This document shows positions 28,394-35,485 of a DNA stretch of 64,000 bases, one piece after another. Where the stretch lies: contig NZ_KB905813.1 of the NCBI RefSeq assembly GCF_000381025.1, forward strand, positions 540,716-604,715. Direction: 5' to 3'. Both the position numbers and the translations under genes were made by a program. The notes under the pieces were generated by a model. It was not told where the DNA came from. It worked only from the letters and a program-made list of their open reading frames with translations, and made no database searches. The stretch comes from Streptomyces sulphureus DSM 40104. GTDB lineage: Bacteria > Actinomycetota > Actinomycetes > Streptomycetales > Streptomycetaceae. Positions within the stretch are counted from its first letter, which is position 1. Each line of letters begins with the position of its first letter.

Positions 28394-29197
28394 TCACCTG
28401 AGCTCGGAGGAGACGCCGGCGGCGGAGTACAGCGCCGGGTCGAAGGGGCTGGGACCGCCGCAGGTGACGAAGCGCGCGGCGGCGGGTCCCGTGTGCGGGT
28501 TGCGGGCGCCGTGGAGCACGCCGGGGGCCGCGTAGAGGACGTCGCCGGCGGAGACGTCGATCCAGCGGTCGCGCAGGTACATCTGGCCGTGCCCCTCGAA
28601 AGCGAGGAACGCCTCGTCGCTCTCGGGGTGGAGGTGGACGTTGAAGGTCTGGCCCGGCTGCTGGATGCCGCAGTGCAGGCAGAGTTGGGCGCTCCCGGTG
28701 CCGGGCCAGAAGACGAAGTTCATGGTGGCGCGGTCCTCGGCCGCGCTGACCTGCCCGGTGCCGCCGAACCCCTGGAGGCGCGTCGTCTCGTCCCACAGCG
28801 AGGAGAAGAGCAGCGGCCGCGTCCCCGCGGCGCGGGTCGGTTCCAGCGGGGCGCGCCACACGTAGGCGACGAGCCCGCCGGCGCCGGCGGAGAGGCTGAG
28901 GGGGAGCCCGGTCGGTGCGTGCACGGAGTCGGCGCGCTGCACGGCGCGGGTCTCGCCGCCCACGCGGGCCGTGCCCGAACCGTCGAAGACGACCGCGGTG
29001 TTCTCCTCCTCGGTGCTCGCGTCGGGGGTGAACGTCTCGCCGGCGGCGACGCGTACGACGTGCAGCGTCACGTGCGTCGCGCCGGCGGCGGGGCTGACGG
29101 GGGTGGCGACGAGGGTGCGTCCCGACTCGACGGGTTCGAAAAGCAGCTCGGAGGACGGGATGATCCTGCCGCCGCCGAGGTACGTGGAGGTCTGCAT
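28394..29197 (-). CDS. Bicupin protein
   Basis: 267 residues with two cupin repeats. The first is degenerate (VTLHVVRVAAGETFTPD..EEENTAVVFDGSGTARVGG). The second has the full metal-binding pattern: FNVHLHPESDEAFLAFEGHGQMYLRD and later GDVLYAAPGVLHGARNP, giving two His, Glu and a third His. Bicupins of this size include ureidoglycine aminohydrolase-like and dioxygenase-like enzymes. It appears to be the first gene of the six-gene operon ending with the flavin reductase, because a strong terminator separates it from the EamA gene upstream. The exact reaction is unknown. Confidence 0.78.
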   Translation of the reverse strand: MQTSTYLGGGRIIPSSELLFEPVESGRTLVATPVSPAAGATHVTLHVVRVAAGETFTPDASTEEENTAVVFDGSGTARVGGETRAVQRADSVHAPTGLPLSLSAGAGGLVAYVWRAPLEPTRAAGTRPLLFSSLWDETTRLQGFGGTGQVSAAEDRATMNFVFWPGTGSAQLCLHCGIQQPGQTFNVHLHPESDEAFLAFEGHGQMYLRDRWIDVSAGDVLYAAPGVLHGARNPHTGPAAARFVTCGGPSPFDPALYSAAGVSSELR

Positions 29198-29340
29198 GGG
29201 GGCTACTCACTCCTTGGACCTGGATGCGCTCTGGCTCCGCCAGCATCGGCGGGCGCCTTCCCGGTGCCCTCCCTCACCGGTCCCTGCGCGGAGGAACGCG
29301 GGGGAGGAGGGACGGGAACGCCTCCGCGGGGCTCACGCGA

Positions 29341-29394
29341 CGGGCCGGGGCCCGGTCCGAGCACCCTGGGGGTGTCGGACCGGGCCCCGGCCCG
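29341..29394 (-). terminator. Very strong hairpin terminator after the EamA gene
   Basis: A perfect 20-bp inverted repeat (29341-29360 with 29375-29394, CGGGCCGGGG.. arm) and a CACC/GGTG pair at the base of the loop. It lies just past the EamA stop on the minus strand and insulates the two halves of the cluster. Confidence 0.85.
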
Positions 29395-29411
29395 GTCGGT
29401 GCGAGGTCGCC

Positions 29412-30359
29412 TCAGCGCCCGGCGTCCTGGGGGACGCGCTCGACGGGTGCCGCGGCGGGCGTGCGCTGCGGCCGGTCGGCGCGCGGCCGCAGCCGGCCTT
29501 CGGCGAAGCCGAGCGCCAGGATCACCACGGCGCCTCCCACGGGGACGTTCCACCCCACGGACTCGCCCAGCGCCACGGCCCCGACGATCACCGAGAAGAC
29601 GGGGACCAGGTAGTTGACCCCGGAGGCCGTGGTCGGACCGGCGTCCGCGATGAGCCGGTTGAGCAGTACGAAGGCGAGGCCGGTCGACGCGGCGCCGAGC
29701 AGCACCAGGGCGAGCACGGGCTTGACCGCGAGGTCGCCGGCGAGGGTCCAGCCGGAGACGAACGTCGTGACGACCGCGGTGATCACGGTTCCCGAGGTGA
29801 GCTGCCCCGCGGTGACGGCGAGCGCGGGGATCTTGTGCGGCGCGATGAAGCGCCGGACGTAGACGAAGCTCACCGCGTAGCTCGCGGCGGCCCCGATGCA
29901 CGCCAACTGCCCGCCGACGGAGCCCAGCCCGCCGGCGGCCCACGGCCCGACGATGACGACGAGGCCGACGAACCCGGCGGCGAGCCCGATGACCTTCCGC
30001 GACGTCGGCTTCTCCTCCGGGATGGCGAGGGCCGCGATCCCCAGCGTCACCAAGGGGGTTGCGCCCTGGATCACCCCGGCGACGCTGGCGGTCGTGTGCT
30101 GCTCGCCGACGGCGAAGAGGGTGAAGGGGACGGCGTTGCCGAAGACGGAGGCGACGACGATGTGTCCCCACACCGGCCGCGCCGGCAGCGGGATGCGCTT
30201 GAGCGCGACGATCGCGGCGACGACGAGGGCGCCCACGAGGAGCCGCCCCGTGGCGAGTTGGAGCGGCTCGAACGCGTCGAGCGAGACCTTGATGAAGGCG
30301 AAACTGCATCCCCACAAGGCGGCGAGCAGCAGGAACCGTCCCCAGCTAGCGGTGTTCAT
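29412..30359 (-). CDS. EamA/DMT-family transporter
   Basis: 315 residues, ten predicted membrane segments in two EamA repeats. It starts WGRFLLLAALWGCSFAFIKVSL, has VAGVIQGATPLVTLGIAALAIPEEKPTSRK and, in the second repeat, TTASGVNYLVPVFSVIVGAVALGE. DMT exporters of this type commonly expel amino acids or small amino-acid-like metabolites and can confer self-resistance. It is two nt from the upstream cupin gene, so it is co-transcribed with it and with the Ser acetyltransferase/Cys-synthase-like pair. An exporter for the cluster product is plausible. Confidence 0.88.
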   Translation of the reverse strand: MNTASWGRFLLLAALWGCSFAFIKVSLDAFEPLQLATGRLLVGALVVAAIVALKRIPLPARPVWGHIVVASVFGNAVPFTLFAVGEQHTTASVAGVIQGATPLVTLGIAALAIPEEKPTSRKVIGLAAGFVGLVVIVGPWAAGGLGSVGGQLACIGAAASYAVSFVYVRRFIAPHKIPALAVTAGQLTSGTVITAVVTTFVSGWTLAGDLAVKPVLALVLLGAASTGLAFVLLNRLIADAGPTTASGVNYLVPVFSVIVGAVALGESVGWNVPVGGAVVILALGFAEGRLRPRADRPQRTPAAAPVERVPQDAGR

Positions 30360-30361
30360 GG

Positions 30362-30880
30362 TCACTCTCCCGGTGATGTGTGGTCGTGGTGGTGCGCGTG
30401 GGTGTGGTGGTGCGGTGCTGCGTCGGGATCGACCTCGTACTGGTCGAACTCCTCCATCAGCGCGACCATCTCCTCCCTGCTCGGCCTGTTGCCGTCGGCG
30501 AGCAGGCGGGAGAGCCCCTCGAAGAAGCCCTCGCGGTGCTCGGCGGGGGTGAAGATGATGAGCATCTCCGCGAGTGCGCCGCTGTCGTTGCGGAATCCGT
30601 GCACGGCCCGCTCGGGCACGTGGAGGAAGTCGCCTGCGTGCGCCGTCCGCCAGCCGCTCCCGTCGTGGAGCGCCACCTCGCCGCGCAGCACGTAGAACGA
30701 CTCGGCGATGCGCGTGTGGTAGTGGGGCGCCGCTCCGGAGGCGCCGGGGAGCATGCTGTGGTGGAAGATGCCGAGGCGGCCGTCGGTCGCTCCGGCGGGG
30801 GCGATGAACCGCGTGGTCGTCGTCTCCCCGATACGGACCGTGCGCGCGTCGTCGAACGCGTGGAGCGCGGCCAGGGTCAT
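30362..30880 (-). CDS. Cupin protein with His-rich C-terminal tail
   Basis: 172 residues. A single cupin domain shows GAAPHYHTRIAESFYVLRGEVALHDG and later GDFLHVPERAVHGFRND, the HxH..E..H metal site. After residue 150 the chain is almost all His and Asp/Thr (HHHTHAHHHDHT), likely a metal-binding or metal-storing tail. Small cupins serve as isomerases, dioxygenases, or as helpers in N-N bond formation in some pathways; nothing here decides between them. It lies between the EamA gene (two nt) and the Cys-synthase-like gene (47 nt). Confidence 0.8.
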   Translation of the reverse strand: MTLAALHAFDDARTVRIGETTTTRFIAPAGATDGRLGIFHHSMLPGASGAAPHYHTRIAESFYVLRGEVALHDGSGWRTAHAGDFLHVPERAVHGFRNDSGALAEMLIIFTPAEHREGFFEGLSRLLADGNRPSREEMVALMEEFDQYEVDPDAAPHHHTHAHHHDHTSPGE

Positions 30881-30927
30881 GGTCTCTCACGTCCTCTCTC
30901 GGTGGGGCGCTGCGGCCTTCGGACGGC

Positions 30928-31896
30928 TCACTCGTCCCACATGCTCAGGTAGCGCTCGCCGGTGTCGGGCAGGACCGTGACGACGGTCCGCCCCGCGTGC
31001 CGGTCCTCCGCGGCGAGCGCCGCGCTGACGTGCGCCGCGGCACCCGAGGAGACCCCGGCGAACAGGCCCTGCCCGCGGGCGAGTTCGCGGGCGGCTGCGA
31101 GCGCGTCCGCGTCGGAGACGGTGCGCACCTCGTCGATGAGCGAGACGTCGGTGGTCTCCGCGACGAACCCGCCGGTGAGACCGGGGATACGGTGCCGTCC
31201 CGCGTAACCGCGGGAGAGGACGGGGGAGTTCTCCGGCTCGACGGCGACCACGTGCACGTCCGGGTCGGTCTCCTTGAAGTACCGTGCGATGCCGGTGAGC
31301 GTCCCGCCGGTGCCGACGCCGCAGACGAGCGTGGCGAGCCGGCGCCCGGTGGTGCGCAGCGCCGCGTCGATCTCGGGACCCGTCGTCTCGTAGTGCGCGC
31401 GGACGTTGTCCTGGTTCTCGTGCTGGCAGGGGAACCAGGACCCCGGGGTGGCGGCGTGGATCTCCTCCGCCTTCTCGATCGCGCCCGGGTAGCCCTGCTC
31501 GCTCGGGGTCTGCACCACCTCGGCGCCGAAAGCCCGCAGGAGCCGTACGCGCTCGGTGGTGGCGTTGTCGGGCAGCACGATGACGCACCGGTAGCCGCGC
31601 GAGGCCGCGAACGCCGCGAGCGAGATACCGGTGTTGCCGGACGTCGCCTCCACGATCGTGCCGCTGCCGGGCAGGAGTTGGCCCCGGTCCTCGGCGCCGC
31701 GGATCATCCGCAGCGCCGCCCGGTCCTTGCTGCTCGACATGGGGTTGGCCGACTCCAGCTTCGCGAGCACCTCGGCGCCGGGTGCGGTCGCCGGAAGGCG
31801 GAGCCGCAGCAGCGGCGTCGAGCCGACCAGTTCCTCGACGCTCTCGGCGACGGCGGGAAGGCGGCGGGTCTCCTGCGGGGGGCTGATGGTCTCCAT
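30928..31896 (-). CDS. Cysteine-synthase-family PLP enzyme
   Basis: 322 residues. Fold-type II PLP motifs are present: VGSTPLLRLRLP, the PLP lysine in NPMSSSKDRAA, the phosphate-interacting EATSGNTGISLAAFAASRGY, and the glycine-rich cup VCGVGTGGTLTGIARYF. The family replaces the acetoxy group of O-acetylserine with a nucleophile (sulfide, cyanide, hydroxyurea, amines). The next gene makes O-acetylserine. The pair could be ordinary cysteine synthesis, but its operon includes cupins and an exporter, so a specialised nucleophile is possible, as with DcsD of D-cycloserine synthesis. Confidence 0.9.
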   Translation of the reverse strand: METISPPQETRRLPAVAESVEELVGSTPLLRLRLPATAPGAEVLAKLESANPMSSSKDRAALRMIRGAEDRGQLLPGSGTIVEATSGNTGISLAAFAASRGYRCVIVLPDNATTERVRLLRAFGAEVVQTPSEQGYPGAIEKAEEIHAATPGSWFPCQHENQDNVRAHYETTGPEIDAALRTTGRRLATLVCGVGTGGTLTGIARYFKETDPDVHVVAVEPENSPVLSRGYAGRHRIPGLTGGFVAETTDVSLIDEVRTVSDADALAAARELARGQGLFAGVSSGAAAHVSAALAAEDRHAGRTVVTVLPDTGERYLSMWDE

Positions 31897-31940
31897 GGGA
31901 GGGGTCCTCACGTTGGTGGGGCGGAGATGGGCGGCGCGGG

Positions 31941-32633
31941 CTACCAGGAGCCGGCCGAGGCGATGTCGGCGTAGACGTCGGTGAGCAACTCGGGCCGCCT
32001 GCCCGGCTCCTTGACGACGGCGGTTGGCGCCAGCACGCGCGAGCCGGCGGGGACGTCCTTGTTGACGAGGGCCTGCGCGCCGATGACCGCGCCGTCGCCC
32101 ACGGTCACGGGCCCGAGCACCGTCGCGTTGGCGCCGAGCACGACGCCGCGACCCACCACGGGGTGGCGGCGGGCGCCCGGCGGACGGGCGTTGTCGCTCC
32201 ACCAACCGACGGCGCCGAGCGTCACCTGGTGGTAGAGGGTCACGTCGTCGCCGACGCGGCAGGTCTCGCCGATCACCACGGCGGCCCCGTGGTCGATGAA
32301 GACGCGGCGGCCCAGCTCGGCCCCCGGGTGGATCTCCACCGCTGTGACCTTCCGCGCCCACCGCGCGAGCAGCTTCGCGGTCAGCCGCATCCCCCGCGTG
32401 TGGAGCCGGTGGGCGACCCGGTGGCTCCATAACGCGGTGAGTGCGGGGTGCAGCGACGCCTCCAGGCGCCCCCGTACGGAGGGGTCGCGTTCGACCACCA
32501 CGTGCAGGTCCTCGCCCATCGTCCGCAGCATGCCCGGGTGTTCGGGACCCGTGCGGGAGGCGTGTACGGGGGCGGCGCCGCGGCGCCTTGGCGGCGGAAG
32601 GGTCTTCCGCCGTGAGGTGAGCGAGGCATTCAT
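31941..32633 (-). CDS. cysE: Serine O-acetyltransferase
   Basis: 230 residues from ATG 32633 with CGGAG upstream. The C-terminal left-handed beta-helix reads VEIHPGAELGRRVFIDHGAAVVIGE and continues VTLYHQVTLGAVGWW, RRHPVVGRGVVLGANATVLG and VIGAQALVNKDVPAGS, the hexapeptide repeats of CysE/EpsC. It uses acetyl-CoA and L-Ser to form O-acetylserine, the substrate of the following PLP enzyme. A basic Arg/Pro-rich N-terminal extension of about 30 residues precedes the catalytic domain, and a shorter start (MLRTMGEDL) is possible. First gene of the minus-strand unit. Confidence 0.9.
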   Translation of the reverse strand: MNASLTSRRKTLPPPRRRGAAPVHASRTGPEHPGMLRTMGEDLHVVVERDPSVRGRLEASLHPALTALWSHRVAHRLHTRGMRLTAKLLARWARKVTAVEIHPGAELGRRVFIDHGAAVVIGETCRVGDDVTLYHQVTLGAVGWWSDNARPPGARRHPVVGRGVVLGANATVLGPVTVGDGAVIGAQALVNKDVPAGSRVLAPTAVVKEPGRRPELLTDVYADIASAGSW

Positions 32634-32905
32634 GGGCACTCCGGGGCTGTCGTCTACCGCGGCCGGCGCTGCTGCACCGGCTCCCGACACCGCAGACACT
32701 CCCGCCACCGCTTCCCGATCGCTTCCCGCCCCGTTCCCCCGTGCCGTGCACCGCGGTGCCGAGCGGAACCACGGGGACGGGAAGAGAACGGGAGGCGGAA
32801 GGGAACGCCGCTGTGCACGCTCGACGGGTCGGAGCAGTCCGCCTCCGGCCGGCAGCCTCACGCGCGGCGCTCGCGGCGCGTGGGGCCACGTGGAAGGAGA
32901 TCGTC

Positions 32906-33175
32906 ATGCCTGTCGTCACCGTGGACTGGTGGAAGGGGAACGACCGCAGCCGGCGTGCCCGGCTCGTCTCGGAGGTCACGAGCACCGTCGCGCGCGTCGC
33001 CGGCTGTCCGGGCGAGGCGGTGACCGTCATCGTCAGGGATGTGGAACCCGGGTACTGGGGGAAGGGAGGAGAGCTTGCCGACGCGGCAGCCTCCGGGGAG
33101 GTGGAGGCCGAGCGGACGGCAGCGGGGACGCCCGCGGGCGAGCCGGAGCACGGCCGTGAACTCACCAACCGCTGA
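32906..33175 (+). CDS. 4-oxalocrotonate-tautomerase-like protein
   Basis: 89 residues from ATG with GAAGGAGA upstream. Met is followed by Pro (MPVVTVDWWKG), the catalytic N-terminal Pro of the tautomerase superfamily after Met removal. GEAVTVIVRDVEPGYWGKGGE matches the conserved second half. The last 25 residues are an acidic extension. It is divergent from the Ser acetyltransferase gene and overlaps the ATP-grasp-like gene by 20 nt, so the two are coupled. Confidence 0.85.
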   Translation: MPVVTVDWWKGNDRSRRARLVSEVTSTVARVAGCPGEAVTVIVRDVEPGYWGKGGELADAAASGEVEAERTAAGTPAGEPEHGRELTNR

Positions 33176-34433
33176 CTGCGGTGCCCGGGGCCGTGACCGT
33201 CGGCACCTGGGTGCGCTGCTCCTTGTCGAGCCCGAGTGGGCGGCGGTCAGGGCCGCCGCCGCGGCCGGCTTCGAAGTCCTGGTGCTCGTCGGCCCGGAGC
33301 GGGAAGAGCCGCCGTACGGACCGGAGTCGGGCCCCGGCGGCCCCCTCCTCCGCGCCGACCTCCGCGACCCGGAAGCGGTGCGCGCGCTCGTCTCCGCGAC
33401 GACGCGCACACAGCGGATCGCCGGTCTCGTGGCGTTCGGGTCGGCCGGCGAACTCCCGGCCGTGCTGGAGACGGCGGAGGCGTTGTCGCTGTCGGCGAAC
33501 CCCGCCGCGTCGGCCCGCCTCCTCGGCGACCCGATCGAGCGGCGCCGGCTCCTGAACCGCGGGAGCGGCGGGTACGTCGCCTACGCGCTGGCGGACACCG
33601 ACGACGAACTGGGCGCGGCCGTCAGGGAGATGGGCCCACGCGCCACCGTGCGCCACGTCGAGCGGAGCCCGCGGGCCGGACCGGAGGGCGGGGGCGTCTA
33701 CTTCGTCGAAGAGGCCCTCGACGGGCCGCGCTTGGGCGTCGAGACGGTGACCGTCGACGGGATGCACCATGTGCTGGGCGTCGCCTCGCTCCACCACGCC
33801 TGCGCCTCGGTCAGCGGCCACCTGCTGCCGGCCCCGCTCGGGCGGGAGGAGGAGGCGCAGACCCGGGCGGCCGTCACGGGGCTGCTCGACCTCGCCGGGT
33901 ACGAGTGCGGCCCCGCGTACACCGTCGTCGCCCTCACCGCGGACGGGCCGCGCGTCGTCGGCGCGAGCGCACGCCGGGCGTCGGGCCCCGTGGCCGGGCT
34001 CCTCGCACCGGCGACGGGGCTCGACCGCGACGCCGAGTTCTTCGGGCTGCTCGCGGGCGGCTCCCTCCGTCAACCCGTCGCGGGGCGCCATGCGTTGGCG
34101 GCGCCGCTGCGGCCGCCGGCCGGGTGGCTGCTGTCCGTGGAGGGGATCGAGGAGATCGCCGCGCTGCCGGGCGTGTGCGAGCTCTCGTTCCCGTACCTTC
34201 CCGGCGACCGGGTGCCGGAGGGGGAGGACGGCACCGACCGGTGGCCCGGCTACGTCGTCGTCGCGGCGGACTCGCCCGGCGAGGCGGCGCACCTGGTGAC
34301 GGCGGTACGGAGGCTCTTCCGGGCGCGCGTGGCGGAGTCCGGGCGCCCACCGGCAGGCGGTGGGCGCGCCGTGGTGCGCGGCCCGCACCGTACCTTCCCG
34401 CCTGGTTCCCGTTTCGGTGGCGGCGAGGGGTAG
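33156..34433 (+). CDS. Degenerate ATP-grasp-like protein
   Basis: 425 residues from GTG 33156 (GGAG eight nt upstream), starting inside the tautomerase gene. An ATP-grasp layout is recognisable: pre-ATP domain ending LSANPAASARLLGDPIERRRLL, the hinge-like YFVEEALDGPRLGVETVTVDG, and GPAYTVVALTADGPRVVGASARRASG in place of the usual metal-binding VE-x-N/A-R. The VVKP lysine motif is not visible (TVRHVERSP occupies that place), and the final Glu is replaced by Gly. The enzyme may be non-catalytic or very divergent. It ends 79 nt before the repeat-protein gene on the same strand, so the two are probably linked. Confidence 0.6.
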   Translation: MNSPTADCGARGRDRRHLGALLLVEPEWAAVRAAAAAGFEVLVLVGPEREEPPYGPESGPGGPLLRADLRDPEAVRALVSATTRTQRIAGLVAFGSAGELPAVLETAEALSLSANPAASARLLGDPIERRRLLNRGSGGYVAYALADTDDELGAAVREMGPRATVRHVERSPRAGPEGGGVYFVEEALDGPRLGVETVTVDGMHHVLGVASLHHACASVSGHLLPAPLGREEEAQTRAAVTGLLDLAGYECGPAYTVVALTADGPRVVGASARRASGPVAGLLAPATGLDRDAEFFGLLAGGSLRQPVAGRHALAAPLRPPAGWLLSVEGIEEIAALPGVCELSFPYLPGDRVPEGEDGTDRWPGYVVVAADSPGEAAHLVTAVRRLFRARVAESGRPPAGGGRAVVRGPHRTFPPGSRFGGGEG

Positions 34434-34512
34434 CGGAAGCGGAACGGCAGGGGAGCGCGGCGCGCGACCTTTTTCTCGTCAGCACCGCGCCACCTCACCT
34501 AAGGCAGGGACT

Positions 34513-35130
34513 ATGAGCAGCAAGTCGGCCACACTGGCTGGGTTTCTCGCGACCGGCGTCCTCACCCTCGGCCTCGCCACCCCGCTCGCCGCGGCGCAGC
34601 CGACCTGGCCCGGCACTCCGTCGCACGCGACGGTGCTCGGCGCGGGGCTCGACTCGCTCGCGGGTGAGGGGCCGAACGTGACGGTGCTGGACGGTGAAGG
34701 GCCGAACTACGCCGTGTTGGGAGGGGAGGGTCCGAACTCGGCGTCGGGTGAGGGGCCGAACGTGACGGTGCTGGACGGTGAAGGGCCGAACTACGCCGTG
34801 TCGGGAGGGGAGGGTCCGAACTCGGCGTCGGGTGAGGGGCCGAACATGGCCGTGTTCGACGGTGAGGGGCCCAACGTCGCCGCTGTGGGCGGTGAGGGCC
34901 CCAACCTCGCCGTGTCGGGTGGCGAAGGACCGAACGTCGCCGTGTTGGAGGGTGAGGGCCCGAACTCGGCAGCGCTGGTGGGCGAGGGCCCCAACGCCGC
35001 CGCGGTGGAAGACGAGGGTCCCGATGCGGCGTCGGGGGAAGGCCCGAACGTCGCTCCCGTCCCGGCCGCGGGTGAGGGCCCCAACTTCGCATCTGCCGAG
35101 GGGGAAGGCCCGAACGTGGCCGCGGTGTGA
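34513..35130 (+). CDS. Secreted EGPN-repeat protein
   Basis: 205 residues from ATG with GCAGGGA upstream. Residues 1-29 are a Sec signal peptide (K near the start, hydrophobic core TLAGFLATGVLTLGLATPL, AAA cleavage region). After a 21-residue linker, sixteen imperfect repeats of 8-12 residues fill the chain to the end: fifteen with EGPN and one with EGPD, consensus G-E-G-P-N-x-A-V-x-(D/G/E). The repeat region has no Cys, Lys or Arg and is strongly acidic. Position six varies among hydrophobic and Ser residues (V, Y, S, M, L, A, F). I do not recognise the family. It could be an exported repeat peptide precursor, a structural coat or a metal-binding protein. Confidence 0.8.
   Translation: MSSKSATLAGFLATGVLTLGLATPLAAAQPTWPGTPSHATVLGAGLDSLAGEGPNVTVLDGEGPNYAVLGGEGPNSASGEGPNVTVLDGEGPNYAVSGGEGPNSASGEGPNMAVFDGEGPNVAAVGGEGPNLAVSGGEGPNVAVLEGEGPNSAALVGEGPNAAAVEDEGPDAASGEGPNVAPVPAAGEGPNFASAEGEGPNVAAV
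34663..34830 (+). repeat. 84-bp tandem duplication inside the repeat-protein gene
   Basis: Units 34663-34746 and 34747-34830 are identical except for one T/C difference, giving 28 residues (three EGPN repeats) twice with a single Leu/Ser change. The near identity shows recent unequal recombination. Confidence 0.9.
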
Positions 35131-35167
35131 GGCAGTCGGGAGCGCAAGGCACACGCCCAACAGGCAC

Positions 35168-35204
35168 AGGCGGCGCCATCGGTAGGACACCGGTGGCGCC
35201 GCCT
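35168..35204 (+). terminator. Terminator of the repeat-protein gene
   Basis: AGGCGGCGCCATCGGT (35168-35183) pairs with 35189-35204 across a five-nt loop with one mismatch, 38 nt after the stop codon. Confidence 0.75.
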
Positions 35205-35485
35205 CGTCGCGTCAGCCTTCAAGTGCCGGTCGCCCGCCGATTCCTGTCCGTCCTCGGGCATCGGTCCACCGCCGGCGAACCGGTGCGAGCCGCACCGTAC
35301 GGAGGCGCCGACCGGAGCGTCCGCGCCGAGGAGCCCCGCCCGAGGGACACCCGTGCCGAAGCGTCCGCGCCCGAGAAGTTCCCGCACGGCAGGAGCGTCC
35401 CCTCGAGCAGCGCCCGCACGCCGTCACCGTGCCCCCGATCCCACGGCCGCGACCGTGAGTTACCGACGAGCGCCCCAGGCCCCGC

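Noticed and set aside
34663..35127. The EGPN repeat array as a CRISPR array
   Set aside because: Repeats are in phase with codons, have no constant-length spacers, and lie inside a secreted-protein gene.
33156..35130. Firm call of a graspetide (omega-ester peptide) system
   Set aside because: The repeats lack the regular Thr/Ser and Asp/Glu spacing of graspetide cores, the precursor has a Sec signal peptide, and the ATP-grasp protein seems degenerate. Kept only as one possibility.
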